This document shows positions 1-7,912 of a stretch of DNA of 54,394 nucleotides, piece by piece (position 1 is the first letter of the stretch; each line of letters starts with the position of its first letter). Made by a program: the position numbers and the translations under genes. This DNA is from Sphingomonas asaccharolytica NBRC 15499. Lineage in GTDB: Bacteria; Pseudomonadota; Alphaproteobacteria; Sphingomonadales; Sphingomonadaceae. The notes under the pieces are model-generated. The model was not told where the DNA came from, did not search any database, and saw only the letters and a program-made list of their open reading frames with translations. The stretch is taken from NCBI RefSeq assembly GCF_001598355.1, contig NZ_BCYU01000027.1:1-54394 (forward strand), given 5' to 3'.

Positions 1-49
1 CCCCAGCTTTCGCTGGGGTGACGGGAGGGTGCGCTGGGGCGACGGGAGG
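1..49. repeat. Short intergenic hairpin plus tandem near-repeat
   Basis: Positions 1-7 (CCCCAGC) pair perfectly with 12-18 (GCTGGGG) around a 4-base loop. The right arm begins an 18-base unit (11-28) that recurs at 32-49 with one mismatch. There is no T-run. It sits just downstream of the IclR-type gene on the minus strand, so it may help terminate that transcript or be a dispersed palindromic element cut by the window edge. Confidence 0.45.
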
Positions 50-93
50 ATTTCGCGCAGATGACGACCGAAATTACAGATCCCCAACCCAGC

Positions 94-927
94 CTAAACG
101 GCGAGGCGATAGTCGAGCGCCGGATCCACCGGCGCGATCTCCTCGCCGCGTTCCTGGCCTCTGGCCTGGATTTCCGCTGCGGCGACGCGTAGCGCTTCGA
201 GCATGGTCGGCATGGCCGCCTCGGGAATCCAGCCCGACAAGCCGATCGCCGCATAGGCTGTCTGCCCGACGGTGATCGCCACCGTATGCTGCTCGCGCTC
301 GTCCTTGACGCGCAACCGGGCATAGCCTTTGCGACGGATATCGGTCAGCGCCAGCAGCAGCGCGTCGGTATCGGCATAGCCGGGTATCTCGCCCTTGCCG
401 TAGATCTCGTGAATCTCGTCATCTTCCAGCGTCGCCAACAGCGCCATGCCGATGCCCCCCCGCGTTGCCGGGTAAAGGCCGATGCGGCCCAGCGCATCAG
501 TCGCCGGCATGTTGGGGGGCGCATGGAAGAGATAGCTGACATTGTCCCGCCAGCGAACCCCCATGGCCACGGTATGGCCGAAATGACGCAGTTCCTCGAG
601 TGCCGGCAAAGCGCGCCGCAACAGGCCCGAGGCGAACAGGCTCTGGGCCGCCAGCACGGTCATGCCGGCGCCGGCGCGATATTTGCGATCGGGCGTCTGG
701 CGCGCGATGCCGAGATAGGTCAGCGTCTTGAGCAGCCGGTTGACCCGCGTCGTCTCCAGCCCGACGCGGCGCGCGACCTCCCGGCAGCCCACCGGCTCCG
801 TCGAGATGGCGAGAGCCTGGAGCACTGTAATGCCGTCGATCAGGCTCTGGTTGGGCTGCGCCCCGGCCTTGTCGCTGCGTACCCGGGTTCCACGGTCGGC
901 GGATGCTGGTGATTGCGTTGCTACCAT
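94..927 (-). CDS. IclR-family transcriptional regulator
   Basis: A 277-residue protein with the two-part IclR layout: an N-terminal winged helix-turn-helix (about residues 28-90; motifs CREVARRVGL and VNRLLKTLTYLG) and a C-terminal GAF-like effector domain (about 105-260). Members bind small catabolic effectors and control adjacent pathway genes. It is divergent from the enolase-superfamily dehydratase at 1058, with 130 bases between them, so that gene is the natural target and a sugar acid the natural effector; this is inference from context. Length is normal for the family. The first 25 residues are polar and low in complexity and may not be conserved, so the start could lie a little downstream. 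Confidence 0.88.
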   Translation of the reverse strand: MVATQSPASADRGTRVRSDKAGAQPNQSLIDGITVLQALAISTEPVGCREVARRVGLETTRVNRLLKTLTYLGIARQTPDRKYRAGAGMTVLAAQSLFASGLLRRALPALEELRHFGHTVAMGVRWRDNVSYLFHAPPNMPATDALGRIGLYPATRGGIGMALLATLEDDEIHEIYGKGEIPGYADTDALLLALTDIRRKGYARLRVKDEREQHTVAITVGQTAYAAIGLSGWIPEAAMPTMLEALRVAAAEIQARGQERGEEIAPVDPALDYRLAV

Positions 928-1057
928 CGCCGTCGACGCTACCGCAGCGCCGACGGCACGTCTACACTTCCGGCTCGATTAAAGACTGGCGGCGCTCAAT
1001 ATTGTTGCTAATAGAGATATAGAAATGAAAAACTGAACCGCGCGAGAGGGATGTTCG
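928..1057. promoter_or_regulatory. Divergent promoter region, IclR gene / dehydratase
   Basis: This 130-base intergenic stretch separates two divergent genes. It holds an A/T-rich patch at about 998-1035, uncommon in this GC-rich window, which is the likely promoter and operator zone. A purine-rich GAGAGGG lies 7 bases before the start at 1058. No strict operator palindrome could be assigned. Confidence 0.4.
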
Positions 1058-2236
1058 ATGGTTAGTGATGCGATCAAGGCGATCGACATATTCTCGGTCC
1101 GCATTCCCCAGGATGACAGCTATCTCGGCGGGCTGGGGCCAGGCGAAACGGTCAACGACCGCGGCTACGTGGTACGCCGCGGCAACCGCACCATCTACCC
1201 GCAAACGATGCGCTCGGCGGTCATTCGCGTGACGCTCGAGTCGGGCGCCGAAGGTTGGGGTGAAACCTATGGCCTGGTGGCGCCCAATGCGATCCACGCC
1301 TTGGTCGATGATATCATCGCGCCGATCATCGCCGGCCGCTCGCCGTTCGACGTGCAGGCGATCTGGGACGACCTTTACGACCTGATGCGCGTGCGCGGTT
1401 ATACCGGCGGCTTCTGGCTCGACGCGATGGCCGGGGTCGACATCGCCTTGTGGGACCTGATGGGCAAGCTCACCGGCCTGTCGCTGCCGCAATTGCTCGG
1501 CGGTCGGCATCGCGATCGTATCCCGGCCTATGTTTCCGGATTGCCGAGGCCGACAATCGCGGAAAAGGTCGATCTGGCCAAGAGCTTCGTCGACCGCGGC
1601 TACCGCGCGGTCAAGATTGCCGCGGTGGTCAGCTATGAGGGCGTCGAGCGGGAGATCGCGGCTCTGCGCGAAGGCCTACGTCCCGATATCGGCATCATGC
1701 TCGATTGCCATTGGATCTATTCGCCCGCCGAAGCGATCGCGCTGATCGACAAGCTCGCGCGCTACGACCTCACGTTCGTCGAGGCGCCGTGCAAGACCGA
1801 GGATGTTCAGGGCCTAGCGGAAATCGCCCGCCACTCGGTCATCCCGGTTGCCGCCGGCGAGGAATGGCGAACGGTGTTCGATGCGCGCAGCCGCCTGGAG
1901 GCGCGCGCTGTGTCGATCGCCCAGCCGGAAATGGGCCATACCGGCATCACCCAATTCATGCGCATCGCCCAACTGGCGCAGGCGCATCATGCCCAGATCA
2001 TCCCGCATGCGACCATCGGCGCCGGGATTTTCGCGGCGGCAAGCCTGTTGGCGTCGTCCACCATCCTCAACCTGCGCTGGCACGAATATCAGCACTCGAT
2101 CTTCCATCACTCGGCATCGCTGATGGATGGCCGGCTCGAATGCTCGGACGGCCACTTCCTTCTTCCCGAAGGGCCGGGGCTCGGCGTCACGCCTAACGCG
2201 CGGTTCTGGGAGAACGCGACCCGGTTGGGTGGCTGA
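1058..2236 (+). CDS. Mandelate racemase/muconate lactonizing-type enolase superfamily enzyme
   Basis: This 392-residue protein has the enolase-superfamily plan: an N-terminal capping domain, then a TIM barrel. Metal ligands are visible as D196 (LDCHW), E222 (VEAP) and E248 (AAGEE). K176 (AVKIA) sits at the end of the second barrel strand and H297 (IPHATIG) fits the general base of the mandelate racemase group. The usual K-x-K pair is reduced to one lysine (K-I-A), which favours a dehydratase over a racemase. Likely role: dehydration of a sugar acid such as an aldonate; the substrate cannot be read from sequence. The start is supported by GAGAGGG 7 bases upstream. The divergent IclR gene probably regulates it. 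Confidence 0.85.
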   Translation: MVSDAIKAIDIFSVRIPQDDSYLGGLGPGETVNDRGYVVRRGNRTIYPQTMRSAVIRVTLESGAEGWGETYGLVAPNAIHALVDDIIAPIIAGRSPFDVQAIWDDLYDLMRVRGYTGGFWLDAMAGVDIALWDLMGKLTGLSLPQLLGGRHRDRIPAYVSGLPRPTIAEKVDLAKSFVDRGYRAVKIAAVVSYEGVEREIAALREGLRPDIGIMLDCHWIYSPAEAIALIDKLARYDLTFVEAPCKTEDVQGLAEIARHSVIPVAAGEEWRTVFDARSRLEARAVSIAQPEMGHTGITQFMRIAQLAQAHHAQIIPHATIGAGIFAAASLLASSTILNLRWHEYQHSIFHHSASLMDGRLECSDGHFLLPEGPGLGVTPNARFWENATRLGG

Positions 2237-2268
2237 AATGCGCCAGGCTAACGCTTGAGTCAGCACTG

Positions 2269-2299
2269 GCTCGCGATCAACCGGCTCGGTATCGCGAGC
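2269..2299. terminator. Hairpin between convergent genes
   Basis: A perfect 9-base stem (GCTCGCGAT at 2269-2277, ATCGCGAGC at 2291-2299) encloses a 13-base loop between the stops of the dehydratase and the caspase-like gene. An overlapping alternative stem (GGTATC / GATACC) begins inside it. No U-run follows on either strand, so it would act as a weak or processing-type bidirectional terminator. Confidence 0.45.
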
Positions 2300-2325
2300 A
2301 CCCACGCTTGATACCGGCGATCCCG

Positions 2326-3606
2326 CTAGCTTGAGATCGTGGCGCTGCACACGAACGCCGAGACATATCCTGCCGTATCCTTGCCGCCATGGCCCTTGCC
2401 GGGCTGCGGCAGGAAATTTCCGTCAGGGTATGCCGCCGACAGCTTCATGAGCAACGCGCGCTCGGCTGGCTGCTTGGGATCATAGCGCATCAAATTGTTG
2501 CGCACGTTGAAGCCCTGGTGAAAGTTCTTGTTTTCCGACAGGAAGCGAATGCGCAGCCGGCCGATCCCGAATTCATCCGCCCGCGCCGCGATCTTCACCG
2601 CCAGCGTCTTGGCATAGGCAAAACGCTGACGCTCAGGCCCGCCTCCGCACCAGAAGATATCGAGCTTGGTGCCGGGCGTCCCCTCGCGCCGGAACGTGGC
2701 TTCGCCCGGCGCTCCCGGTCCGGCCATGGTCGGAGATGGCGTCAACGCCCAGGTCGGCCCATCGGGCGAGGTGCGTCCGGGCAAGCCCAATGGCGTCGGA
2801 CTGAGCGACGTGATGCCGGCACCGGGATAGGTATCGGCGATCGTCCCGCGCTGGCCGTCCACATATTGGCGATAGATACGGCTATTGACCCGCGCCATAA
2901 CGTCGCGAACGTCGCGCCGCGAATCCAGTTCGGCGATGAGCGCCTTGGCATAACTGTCGTCATCCGGTGCGGTATCGCCCGGGCTCGTCGCATATTGGAC
3001 GATCGCGTTGTCCGGCGACCGGATTGTGACCGCATTGTTATAGACGCCATTGTCGCCAGTGGGATCGTCCCGGCAATTGTCGAGCGACACAAGGGCGACC
3101 ACGCCGGGATCGCCCGGTAGCCGCTCGAATAGATAGGAGAGCTCGTCGGCGTTCAGTCGGTAATAGCGAAGTCGCGCCTTTTCCGACGCCGCGTCGGGCC
3201 CGGTTTCTTCCTGAAACATCACCGGCAAGAGGAAGGGGTTGCCGTAGAATTGGCTGCCATGGCCGGCATAATAGACGAACACCACCGAGCCGCGCGGCAT
3301 GGAGGGATATTTCCGCTTGAGCGCGTCGACCGCGGCCTCGAACTGCTGGTGGGTGAGATTGCAATAGTCCAGCACCGTGAAGCCGGCGGCGGCGAGCTTC
3401 GGCTTGATCGCCGCGACGCGTTGGCAGGTATGCGGCAAATCGCGTTCATAGCGCCCCATGGGCGCGCTATCGATTTGGCCGTTCAGATTGTAATCCGAAT
3501 TACCGAACAGCAACGCGATGCGGACTGGCGGCGGGGCCGGAGCGGCAACGCTGGAACTGCCCAAGGCGATCGCGCCAACGAGCGAAACAATCGAGAGCCT
3601 GCGCAT
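2326..3606 (-). CDS. Exported caspase-like (C14 family) protease
   Basis: The protein has 426 residues from the chosen ATG, which has GGGGA 7 bases upstream; an ATG at 3624 lacks a ribosome site. Residues 1-22 form a Sec-type signal peptide ending SVAA. The caspase fold begins at about 28 (ALLFGN), with the catalytic His in YYAGHGSQ (H116) and the catalytic Cys in LDNCRDD (C178). About 120 C-terminal residues (containing FWCGGG and GFNVRNN) form a second domain that I do not recognise. Prokaryotic caspase homologues cleave after basic or acidic residues and take part in regulated proteolysis or cell death; the substrate here is unknown. Export to the periplasm is unusual. It lies 31 bases after the lysozyme-like gene on the same strand. 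Confidence 0.82.
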   Translation of the reverse strand: MRRLSIVSLVGAIALGSSSVAAPAPPPVRIALLFGNSDYNLNGQIDSAPMGRYERDLPHTCQRVAAIKPKLAAAGFTVLDYCNLTHQQFEAAVDALKRKYPSMPRGSVVFVYYAGHGSQFYGNPFLLPVMFQEETGPDAASEKARLRYYRLNADELSYLFERLPGDPGVVALVSLDNCRDDPTGDNGVYNNAVTIRSPDNAIVQYATSPGDTAPDDDSYAKALIAELDSRRDVRDVMARVNSRIYRQYVDGQRGTIADTYPGAGITSLSPTPLGLPGRTSPDGPTWALTPSPTMAGPGAPGEATFRREGTPGTKLDIFWCGGGPERQRFAYAKTLAVKIAARADEFGIGRLRIRFLSENKNFHQGFNVRNNLMRYDPKQPAERALLMKLSAAYPDGNFLPQPGKGHGGKDTAGYVSAFVCSATISS

Positions 3607-3637
3607 CGTCGTTCCCCAATCCATAGCGGATGTCCAA

Positions 3638-4486
3638 TCAGCCGTGCGCTGCGAGCCCTTTGCGGAACAAGGCTGCTTCCGCCATGCGCCGAAGCTTTAC
3701 GCCACGGGTCTTGGGCGTGGTCCACAGCCGAGTCATCGCTTCGAACTCGGCCGGGATACGGTCGATCTGGCCGGTCTGGACGTGCCGCTTGATGGCGCGC
3801 ATCTCGGCATAACGTGGCCCGGAGGCGCCGAAGCTCGCACCGCGATTATAGACCAAAGATACCAGCGCCCCGAGGCAGTCGGACGGCAGGTTGTCATCTA
3901 CCGGAAGATGCTTGAGCGTTTCTCCGACGTATCGCGGCAGCACAACCGTCCGGAACTGCGGCTCGGCCTGCGCCCAGGGAATACGGATGTCCTTGAGCAG
4001 CGGCTTAACCGGCTTTGCCTTCGCGCCGGTCTTCTTGCATGCCTTCGCCAGCACGGCGAGTTGCGTGGGCGATAGCCACGTGCCCCAATCCTCGCGAAGC
4101 CAGGTTTCCGTGACATAGCCCAGGTCATATCCCATGCCGATCGTCAGCCCGGATGGTGGCGCCGGCAGAACGGCGCCTTGCAAGGCCGCCTCGTAATGCG
4201 ACGCGCTCGAGACTTCGAAACCGATGAGCAAGCGGATGGCGTCGCTTGAGATCGGCCGATTCGATGGCGGGGTGCGCAAGCGCGGGCCCTGCGTTAGATT
4301 ATACTCGATATAGACGCTGCTGCGCCCTTCATTGGCGGCGCGCGCGTCGTAGACCAGCGCGGGATCCGTTTCCGCCTGGCGCAGCAGATCCTCGAAACTG
4401 TCGGGTGCCGCGAACGCCGCGCTTGGCAATACCGATAAGGCGCCGATCGCGAGTGAGCCGATCAGCAGGTCGCGCCTGTTGTTCAT
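3638..4486 (-). CDS. Exported GH24-type lysozyme-like protein
   Basis: A 282-residue protein with a Tat-like signal (NNRRDLLIG, cleavage after AFA near residue 27). The core resembles phage T4-type lysozyme: LIGFE with candidate catalytic E91, then LTIGMGYDLG with T115, which matches the T4 Glu-Thr part of the site. The C-terminal LRRMAEAALF matches the arginine-rich end typical of GH24 enzymes. The central Asp of T4 lysozyme is not obvious in the proline-rich stretch between them. Expected activity: cleavage of peptidoglycan between MurNAc and GlcNAc, or binding only if the site has decayed. It is the first gene of a two-gene unit with the caspase-like protease. The 199 bases upstream presumably carry the promoter. 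Confidence 0.72.
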   Translation of the reverse strand: MNNRRDLLIGSLAIGALSVLPSAAFAAPDSFEDLLRQAETDPALVYDARAANEGRSSVYIEYNLTQGPRLRTPPSNRPISSDAIRLLIGFEVSSASHYEAALQGAVLPAPPSGLTIGMGYDLGYVTETWLREDWGTWLSPTQLAVLAKACKKTGAKAKPVKPLLKDIRIPWAQAEPQFRTVVLPRYVGETLKHLPVDDNLPSDCLGALVSLVYNRGASFGASGPRYAEMRAIKRHVQTGQIDRIPAEFEAMTRLWTTPKTRGVKLRRMAEAALFRKGLAAHG

Positions 4487-4685
4487 GGGTCCCCCCGGTG
4501 CTTAGAAATGCCTAGGGGGTTGATACCATGGAACGGGGGGAAAGATCGCGCAGGGAAGCCACCAAAGCGGACGTAATAGTGTTACCCGACCGATACCGTA
4601 GTTACGGCTCGGCACCCGAGGCGATCAGTCGTGGGATTAAGCGGACTCCATTGTCCGGAGCCGAGTTCGCTAAGCTGACGCCTCG

Positions 4686-6056
4686 TCAATAGGCGTTGCG
4701 ATGCACCATCACGACCACGGTCGACGCCAGGATGCGCAGATCGCGCGAGATCGACCATTGATCGAGATATTCGAGATCGGCGGCGAGTCTGCGTTCGAGA
4801 TCTTCGCGTTTTTCGGTTGCGCCGCGGTGTCCGCGAACCTGAGCCAGACCGGTTATGCCGGGCTTGAGGGCGTGGCGGACCCAATATTGGTGACTGACCT
4901 CCCAAAATAGCTGGTCGCCCGCCAGCGACCCGAGCGCATGGGGCCGCGGACCGACCAAGCTCATATCGCCTTCCAGCACGTTGAACAGTTGCGGTAACTC
5001 GTCGAGGCTGGTGCGCCGCAAAAAGCGCCCGACCCGCGTGATCCTGTCGTCCGTGCGGCTGGCCGAGCGATTGCCGGCGGCGTCGCTTTCCTCATGCCGC
5101 ATCGTGCGGAATTTCACGATCTTGAACAGCTGATTGCGCCGGCCGACCCGGTCCTGCCGGAAGAAGACCGGCCCGCGGCTATCGAACTTGATCATCAGCG
5201 CGATCACCGCAAGCAGCGGCGACAGCGCGATGATGGTGGGTACCGTCAAGGCGAGATCGAGCAGGCGTTTCGCCGCGCGGTTGCTCATGCTCAACGGCCC
5301 GCGCGATACGATGTGGGTCGATTGCCTCCCGGCACGCCCGATGCCGATCACGTCGGAATAGTTGCGATCGTGAACGAGCAGTTCGCCGTCGATATTCGCG
5401 CCACGCAACAACGTGGTCCATGCATGTCGGCGGTCATCGTCGCACGAGACGATCACCCGATCGAACCCCGCGAGCACGTCGCCGATGCGGTGCAGCATCA
5501 CCGGGTCGCTGAGGTCGGGCAAAAGACCCATAGCGCGCGCGTTGATGCGGTGGGCCCAAGCGACGCCAGGCGCTTCGACGCCATCGACGATCAGCAATTC
5601 ATTATACAGCGATCCCTCGAGACGCCGCAAACCATGCTCCACGAAGAGCAGCCGACCGCCGACGAGGAACAGCAAGGCGAGCGGCGACCCGATCGCGAAA
5701 TCGACGCGCGAGATCTCCTGGCTGGCATGGGCGATATAGGTAAGGAACACGACAGCGACCAAGGCATAGACGAGCGCCGTCGCCGATCGCTTGAGGCTGA
5801 GCTTGGGATTGGTGAATACCGTCGCGTTATAGACTTCGGCAGCAAGGGCGATGCCCAGATAGCCGGTCAACACCATCAGCGACAATTGCCAGCCGTCGAA
5901 CGTGCGAGGCCCGGCGTGCAATGCGTGGGCCGTCACGAACGCGACAATGATCGCCAGGCAATCCACCGCGAGGAGTTCGGTATAAAGGCGAAGGCGCTGC
6001 AGACGCTTTGAGCGTACGCGCGGTGCCACGAATTCCCCAAGCGTAGAAACATTCAT
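4686..6056 (-). CDS. Undecaprenyl-phosphate sugar phosphotransferase
   Basis: A 456-residue initiating enzyme of the polyprenyl glycosylphosphotransferase family (WcaJ/GelB-like). The N-terminal half is hydrophobic, with several membrane segments (about 24-165). The C-terminal catalytic half has [42 protein letters not shown] and [10 protein letters not shown], the standard signature. It transfers a sugar-1-phosphate, probably glucose, from UDP-sugar to undecaprenyl phosphate on the inner membrane, starting each repeat unit. A GGGGA lies 8 bases before the ATG. It faces away from galU and the wzc-like gene but belongs to the same exopolysaccharide region. Confidence 0.92.
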   Translation of the reverse strand: MNVSTLGEFVAPRVRSKRLQRLRLYTELLAVDCLAIIVAFVTAHALHAGPRTFDGWQLSLMVLTGYLGIALAAEVYNATVFTNPKLSLKRSATALVYALVAVVFLTYIAHASQEISRVDFAIGSPLALLFLVGGRLLFVEHGLRRLEGSLYNELLIVDGVEAPGVAWAHRINARAMGLLPDLSDPVMLHRIGDVLAGFDRVIVSCDDDRRHAWTTLLRGANIDGELLVHDRNYSDVIGIGRAGRQSTHIVSRGPLSMSNRAAKRLLDLALTVPTIIALSPLLAVIALMIKFDSRGPVFFRQDRVGRRNQLFKIVKFRTMRHEESDAAGNRSASRTDDRITRVGRFLRRTSLDELPQLFNVLEGDMSLVGPRPHALGSLAGDQLFWEVSHQYWVRHALKPGITGLAQVRGHRGATEKREDLERRLAADLEYLDQWSISRDLRILASTVVVMVHRNAY

Positions 6057-6245
6057 TCCCGAGTTCCCCTTTGACTCTGCGCAAAAGCGCCGATCCGGGT
6101 CTTTCGGTATAAATCAGTTATCTAGAGCGGAGTGGCAATGGAGGTGCGGGTCAAATTCGCCGAAGGCAAGACCACCCGGTCTGTGAAAAGGACGACCGGT
6201 TTTCAATTATGCCGCGGTGCAGCGTAATCGCGGAATTCGGATACC

Positions 6246-6422
6246 TCAGCGAATCACCAGATAGGCGATTCCGGCCACCGCTGCAGCCAGCGCCAGATAG
6301 CCGGCGACGCGGGACACGCGGCGGACCGTGAGCTCGATCCAATCACGCTCTGCCGGGGTTGATTCGGGATTGGCCTGGATCTCGACCCGATCCAGCGCAG
6401 CGCCGAGCGCTTGTTGAGACAT
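6246..6422 (-). CDS. Small single-pass membrane protein
   Basis: A 58-residue protein with a polar N-terminal half and one hydrophobic segment at the C-terminus (about residues 38-57, ending YLVIR). The start at 6422 has AGAGGA 8 bases upstream; an in-frame ATG at 6431 is too close to that site. I do not recognise the family. It lies 189 bases upstream of the sugar phosphotransferase on the same strand. A positive-inside reading puts the N-terminus, with RRVSR before the membrane segment, in the cytoplasm. Function unknown. Confidence 0.6.
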   Translation of the reverse strand: MSQQALGAALDRVEIQANPESTPAERDWIELTVRRVSRVAGYLALAAAVAGIAYLVIR

Positions 6423-6510
6423 ATCGTCCATCCTCTCCCCGCCCACGCTTATGCCGCTGAGGCAGACTGTGGCATAGCCGGGTTAAACTGTTCGGTGAAG
6501 ACTAAAATAA

Positions 6511-6657
6511 TTAGCCGAGCTTGATCAGCCGCTTGAAGTCCGGAACAAACCGGCGGCGAGACTGTTTACGGGGCGCGAGCCAGGCGGACAGAACCGCGGC
6601 CGCGATATCATGGTCTTCGGGTCGCGCGACATGCGTGACGAGGGGGGATGGGCGCAT
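6511..6657 (-). CDS. Small basic protein, 48 residues, unknown
   Basis: This short frame begins with ATG at 6657, preceded by a textbook AAGGAG 7-8 bases upstream, and ends with TAA at 6511. The product has a mixed N-terminal part (SPLVTHVARPEDHD) and an arginine/lysine-rich C-terminal part (KQSRRRF, FKRLIKLG). It has no signal peptide and no membrane segment. It is divergent from the beta-helix gene at 6818 and upstream of the 58-residue membrane protein on the same strand. The strong ribosome site is the main reason to accept it. It could be a nucleic-acid-binding or regulatory peptide, but that is speculation. Confidence 0.55.
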   Translation of the reverse strand: MRPSPLVTHVARPEDHDIAAAVLSAWLAPRKQSRRRFVPDFKRLIKLG

Positions 6658-6711
6658 CGCGCGAACTCCTTGTGATCGCGGCGCTTATGCTTCCGGCGGA
6701 GCTTCGATGGC

Positions 6712-6744
6712 GTTAAATGACATGCTTTAACACGAATTAAGCAT
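6712..6744. promoter_or_regulatory. Overlapping dyads in a divergent promoter region
   Basis: Between the 48-residue gene (minus) and the beta-helix gene (plus), GTTAAA (6712-6717) and TTTAAC (6726-6731) form a dyad with 8-base spacing, and ATGCTT (6722-6727) pairs with AAGCAT (6739-6744). TTAA occurs three times within this A/T-rich island. The arrangement suggests a binding site for a dimeric regulator. TTAA spacing does not match the CtrA consensus. Confidence 0.35.
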
Positions 6745-6817
6745 CGGTTGGCCGACTGTGTCTCCCGAACTGCCGCAGGCAGCTAGCCGGTGACGCCGGT
6801 ATCCCGATAATAGAGCG

Positions 6818-7744
6818 ATGCCGTTCGATGCACCCGGCCGGACCCAGATCGACGCTCGCGGCGAGCCGGTTTACCATGCCAAGGACCGTGCGGCCTATCG
6901 CCATGTCAGCGCGCTTGACGTGGGGAACGGCCTGGTGGTGCTCGATCGTCCGACGACCGGCGTGGTGATGGACGATGTGCGGGTCGACGGCGGCTATCGC
7001 GTCATCGAGAATACTGGGATCGATCGCGCCGAGGCGCGCGTCGTCGGCTTGCGGGTGTCCAACGTTACCGCGACCAACCTACGTCGCGGCTTTGCCCGGA
7101 TCCGATACGACAGCCGGGACGGACTCTTCTCCGACATCACCGCCAGCGGCATGCTGACGACGGGCGCGCATGACCTCCCATGCGGGATCGCGATCGCCGA
7201 CGATGCATCGGATTTTCGCTTCGAGCGATGCACGATGCGCGGCTTCCAATGGAAGCGGAACGACCGCCAATATTGGAATGGCGATGGGTTTTCGGCCGAA
7301 CGCGGCAACCGGCGGCTAGTGTTCCGCGCGTGCGCTGCCTGGGACAATAGCGACGGCGGCTTCGATCTGAAGGCGAGCGATTCGATGCTCGACGACTGCG
7401 TTTCAGGCCGCAACGCGCGCAATTACCGCTTATGGTCGAGCATCAATGCAAGCCGCCTGACCAGCATCGAGCCGGTCAAGGTCGGCGGCATCGGCGATAC
7501 CGTGCATTTCGCGCTGATGGGCGCCAAGGCGCCGGGTGGGGCGCCGATCGTCATTCGGATCGCCCATTTGGTAGTGAAGAGCGCGCATGGATGGCCCGTC
7601 TTCGACGTGCATGACGGCCCGGTACGGATCATCATCGATTCGCACGACATCCAGGTCCCCCCGGGCACCCAATTGGTCCGTCCGCGGGGCAAAGGCAGCG
7701 TGCCGGGAGGAATCACATGGGGCGGTGCGCCGCCAAAGCTGTGA
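6818..7744 (+). CDS. Right-handed beta-helix protein, polysaccharide lyase-like
   Basis: A 308-residue protein with repeating short beta-strand turns typical of parallel beta-helix folds (pectate lyase, epimerase or polysaccharide lyase-like). Residues 152-206 contain NGDGF, ERG, NSDGG, DLK and NARNYRLW, a block closely matched in the RTX protein at 23059-25260. The first ATG after an in-frame stop is 6818, so there is no room for a signal peptide; either it stays in the cytoplasm or is exported by other means. Its place directly before galU and the export genes suggests a role in trimming or modifying the exopolysaccharide. Catalytic residues cannot be fixed by eye. Confidence 0.7.
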   Translation: MPFDAPGRTQIDARGEPVYHAKDRAAYRHVSALDVGNGLVVLDRPTTGVVMDDVRVDGGYRVIENTGIDRAEARVVGLRVSNVTATNLRRGFARIRYDSRDGLFSDITASGMLTTGAHDLPCGIAIADDASDFRFERCTMRGFQWKRNDRQYWNGDGFSAERGNRRLVFRACAAWDNSDGGFDLKASDSMLDDCVSGRNARNYRLWSSINASRLTSIEPVKVGGIGDTVHFALMGAKAPGGAPIVIRIAHLVVKSAHGWPVFDVHDGPVRIIIDSHDIQVPPGTQLVRPRGKGSVPGGITWGGAPPKL

Positions 7745-7912
7745 TCCGAGTTGAGCAGTTGCAGCATTAGACGCGATGTAGGCACGGCTCAACGTTGCGC
7801 TCTTGTTGCGATGCAGCAGAAAGGCACAGGTAAGGCCTGCCCGTCTTAAGCCGACCATTGGAGTCTTGGCGTGCCGGGCACCTGTCGACAACGCTCTACA
7901 AAAGGGATCGAT

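Noticed and set aside
6521..6730. A 69-codon plus-strand frame in the gap before the beta-helix gene
   Set aside because: It has no ribosome site and overlaps the 48-residue minus-strand frame, which has a strong AAGGAG and better coding character.
6713..6740. CtrA binding site (TTAA spaced repeats)
   Set aside because: Spacings are 10 and 6 bases rather than the 7 of the consensus, so only a generic dyad was reported.
7871..7881. 11-base palindrome (GTGCC-G-GGCAC) before galU as an operator
   Set aside because: Short, GC-only and expected by chance in this composition; it lies in the untranslated leader with no supporting second site.
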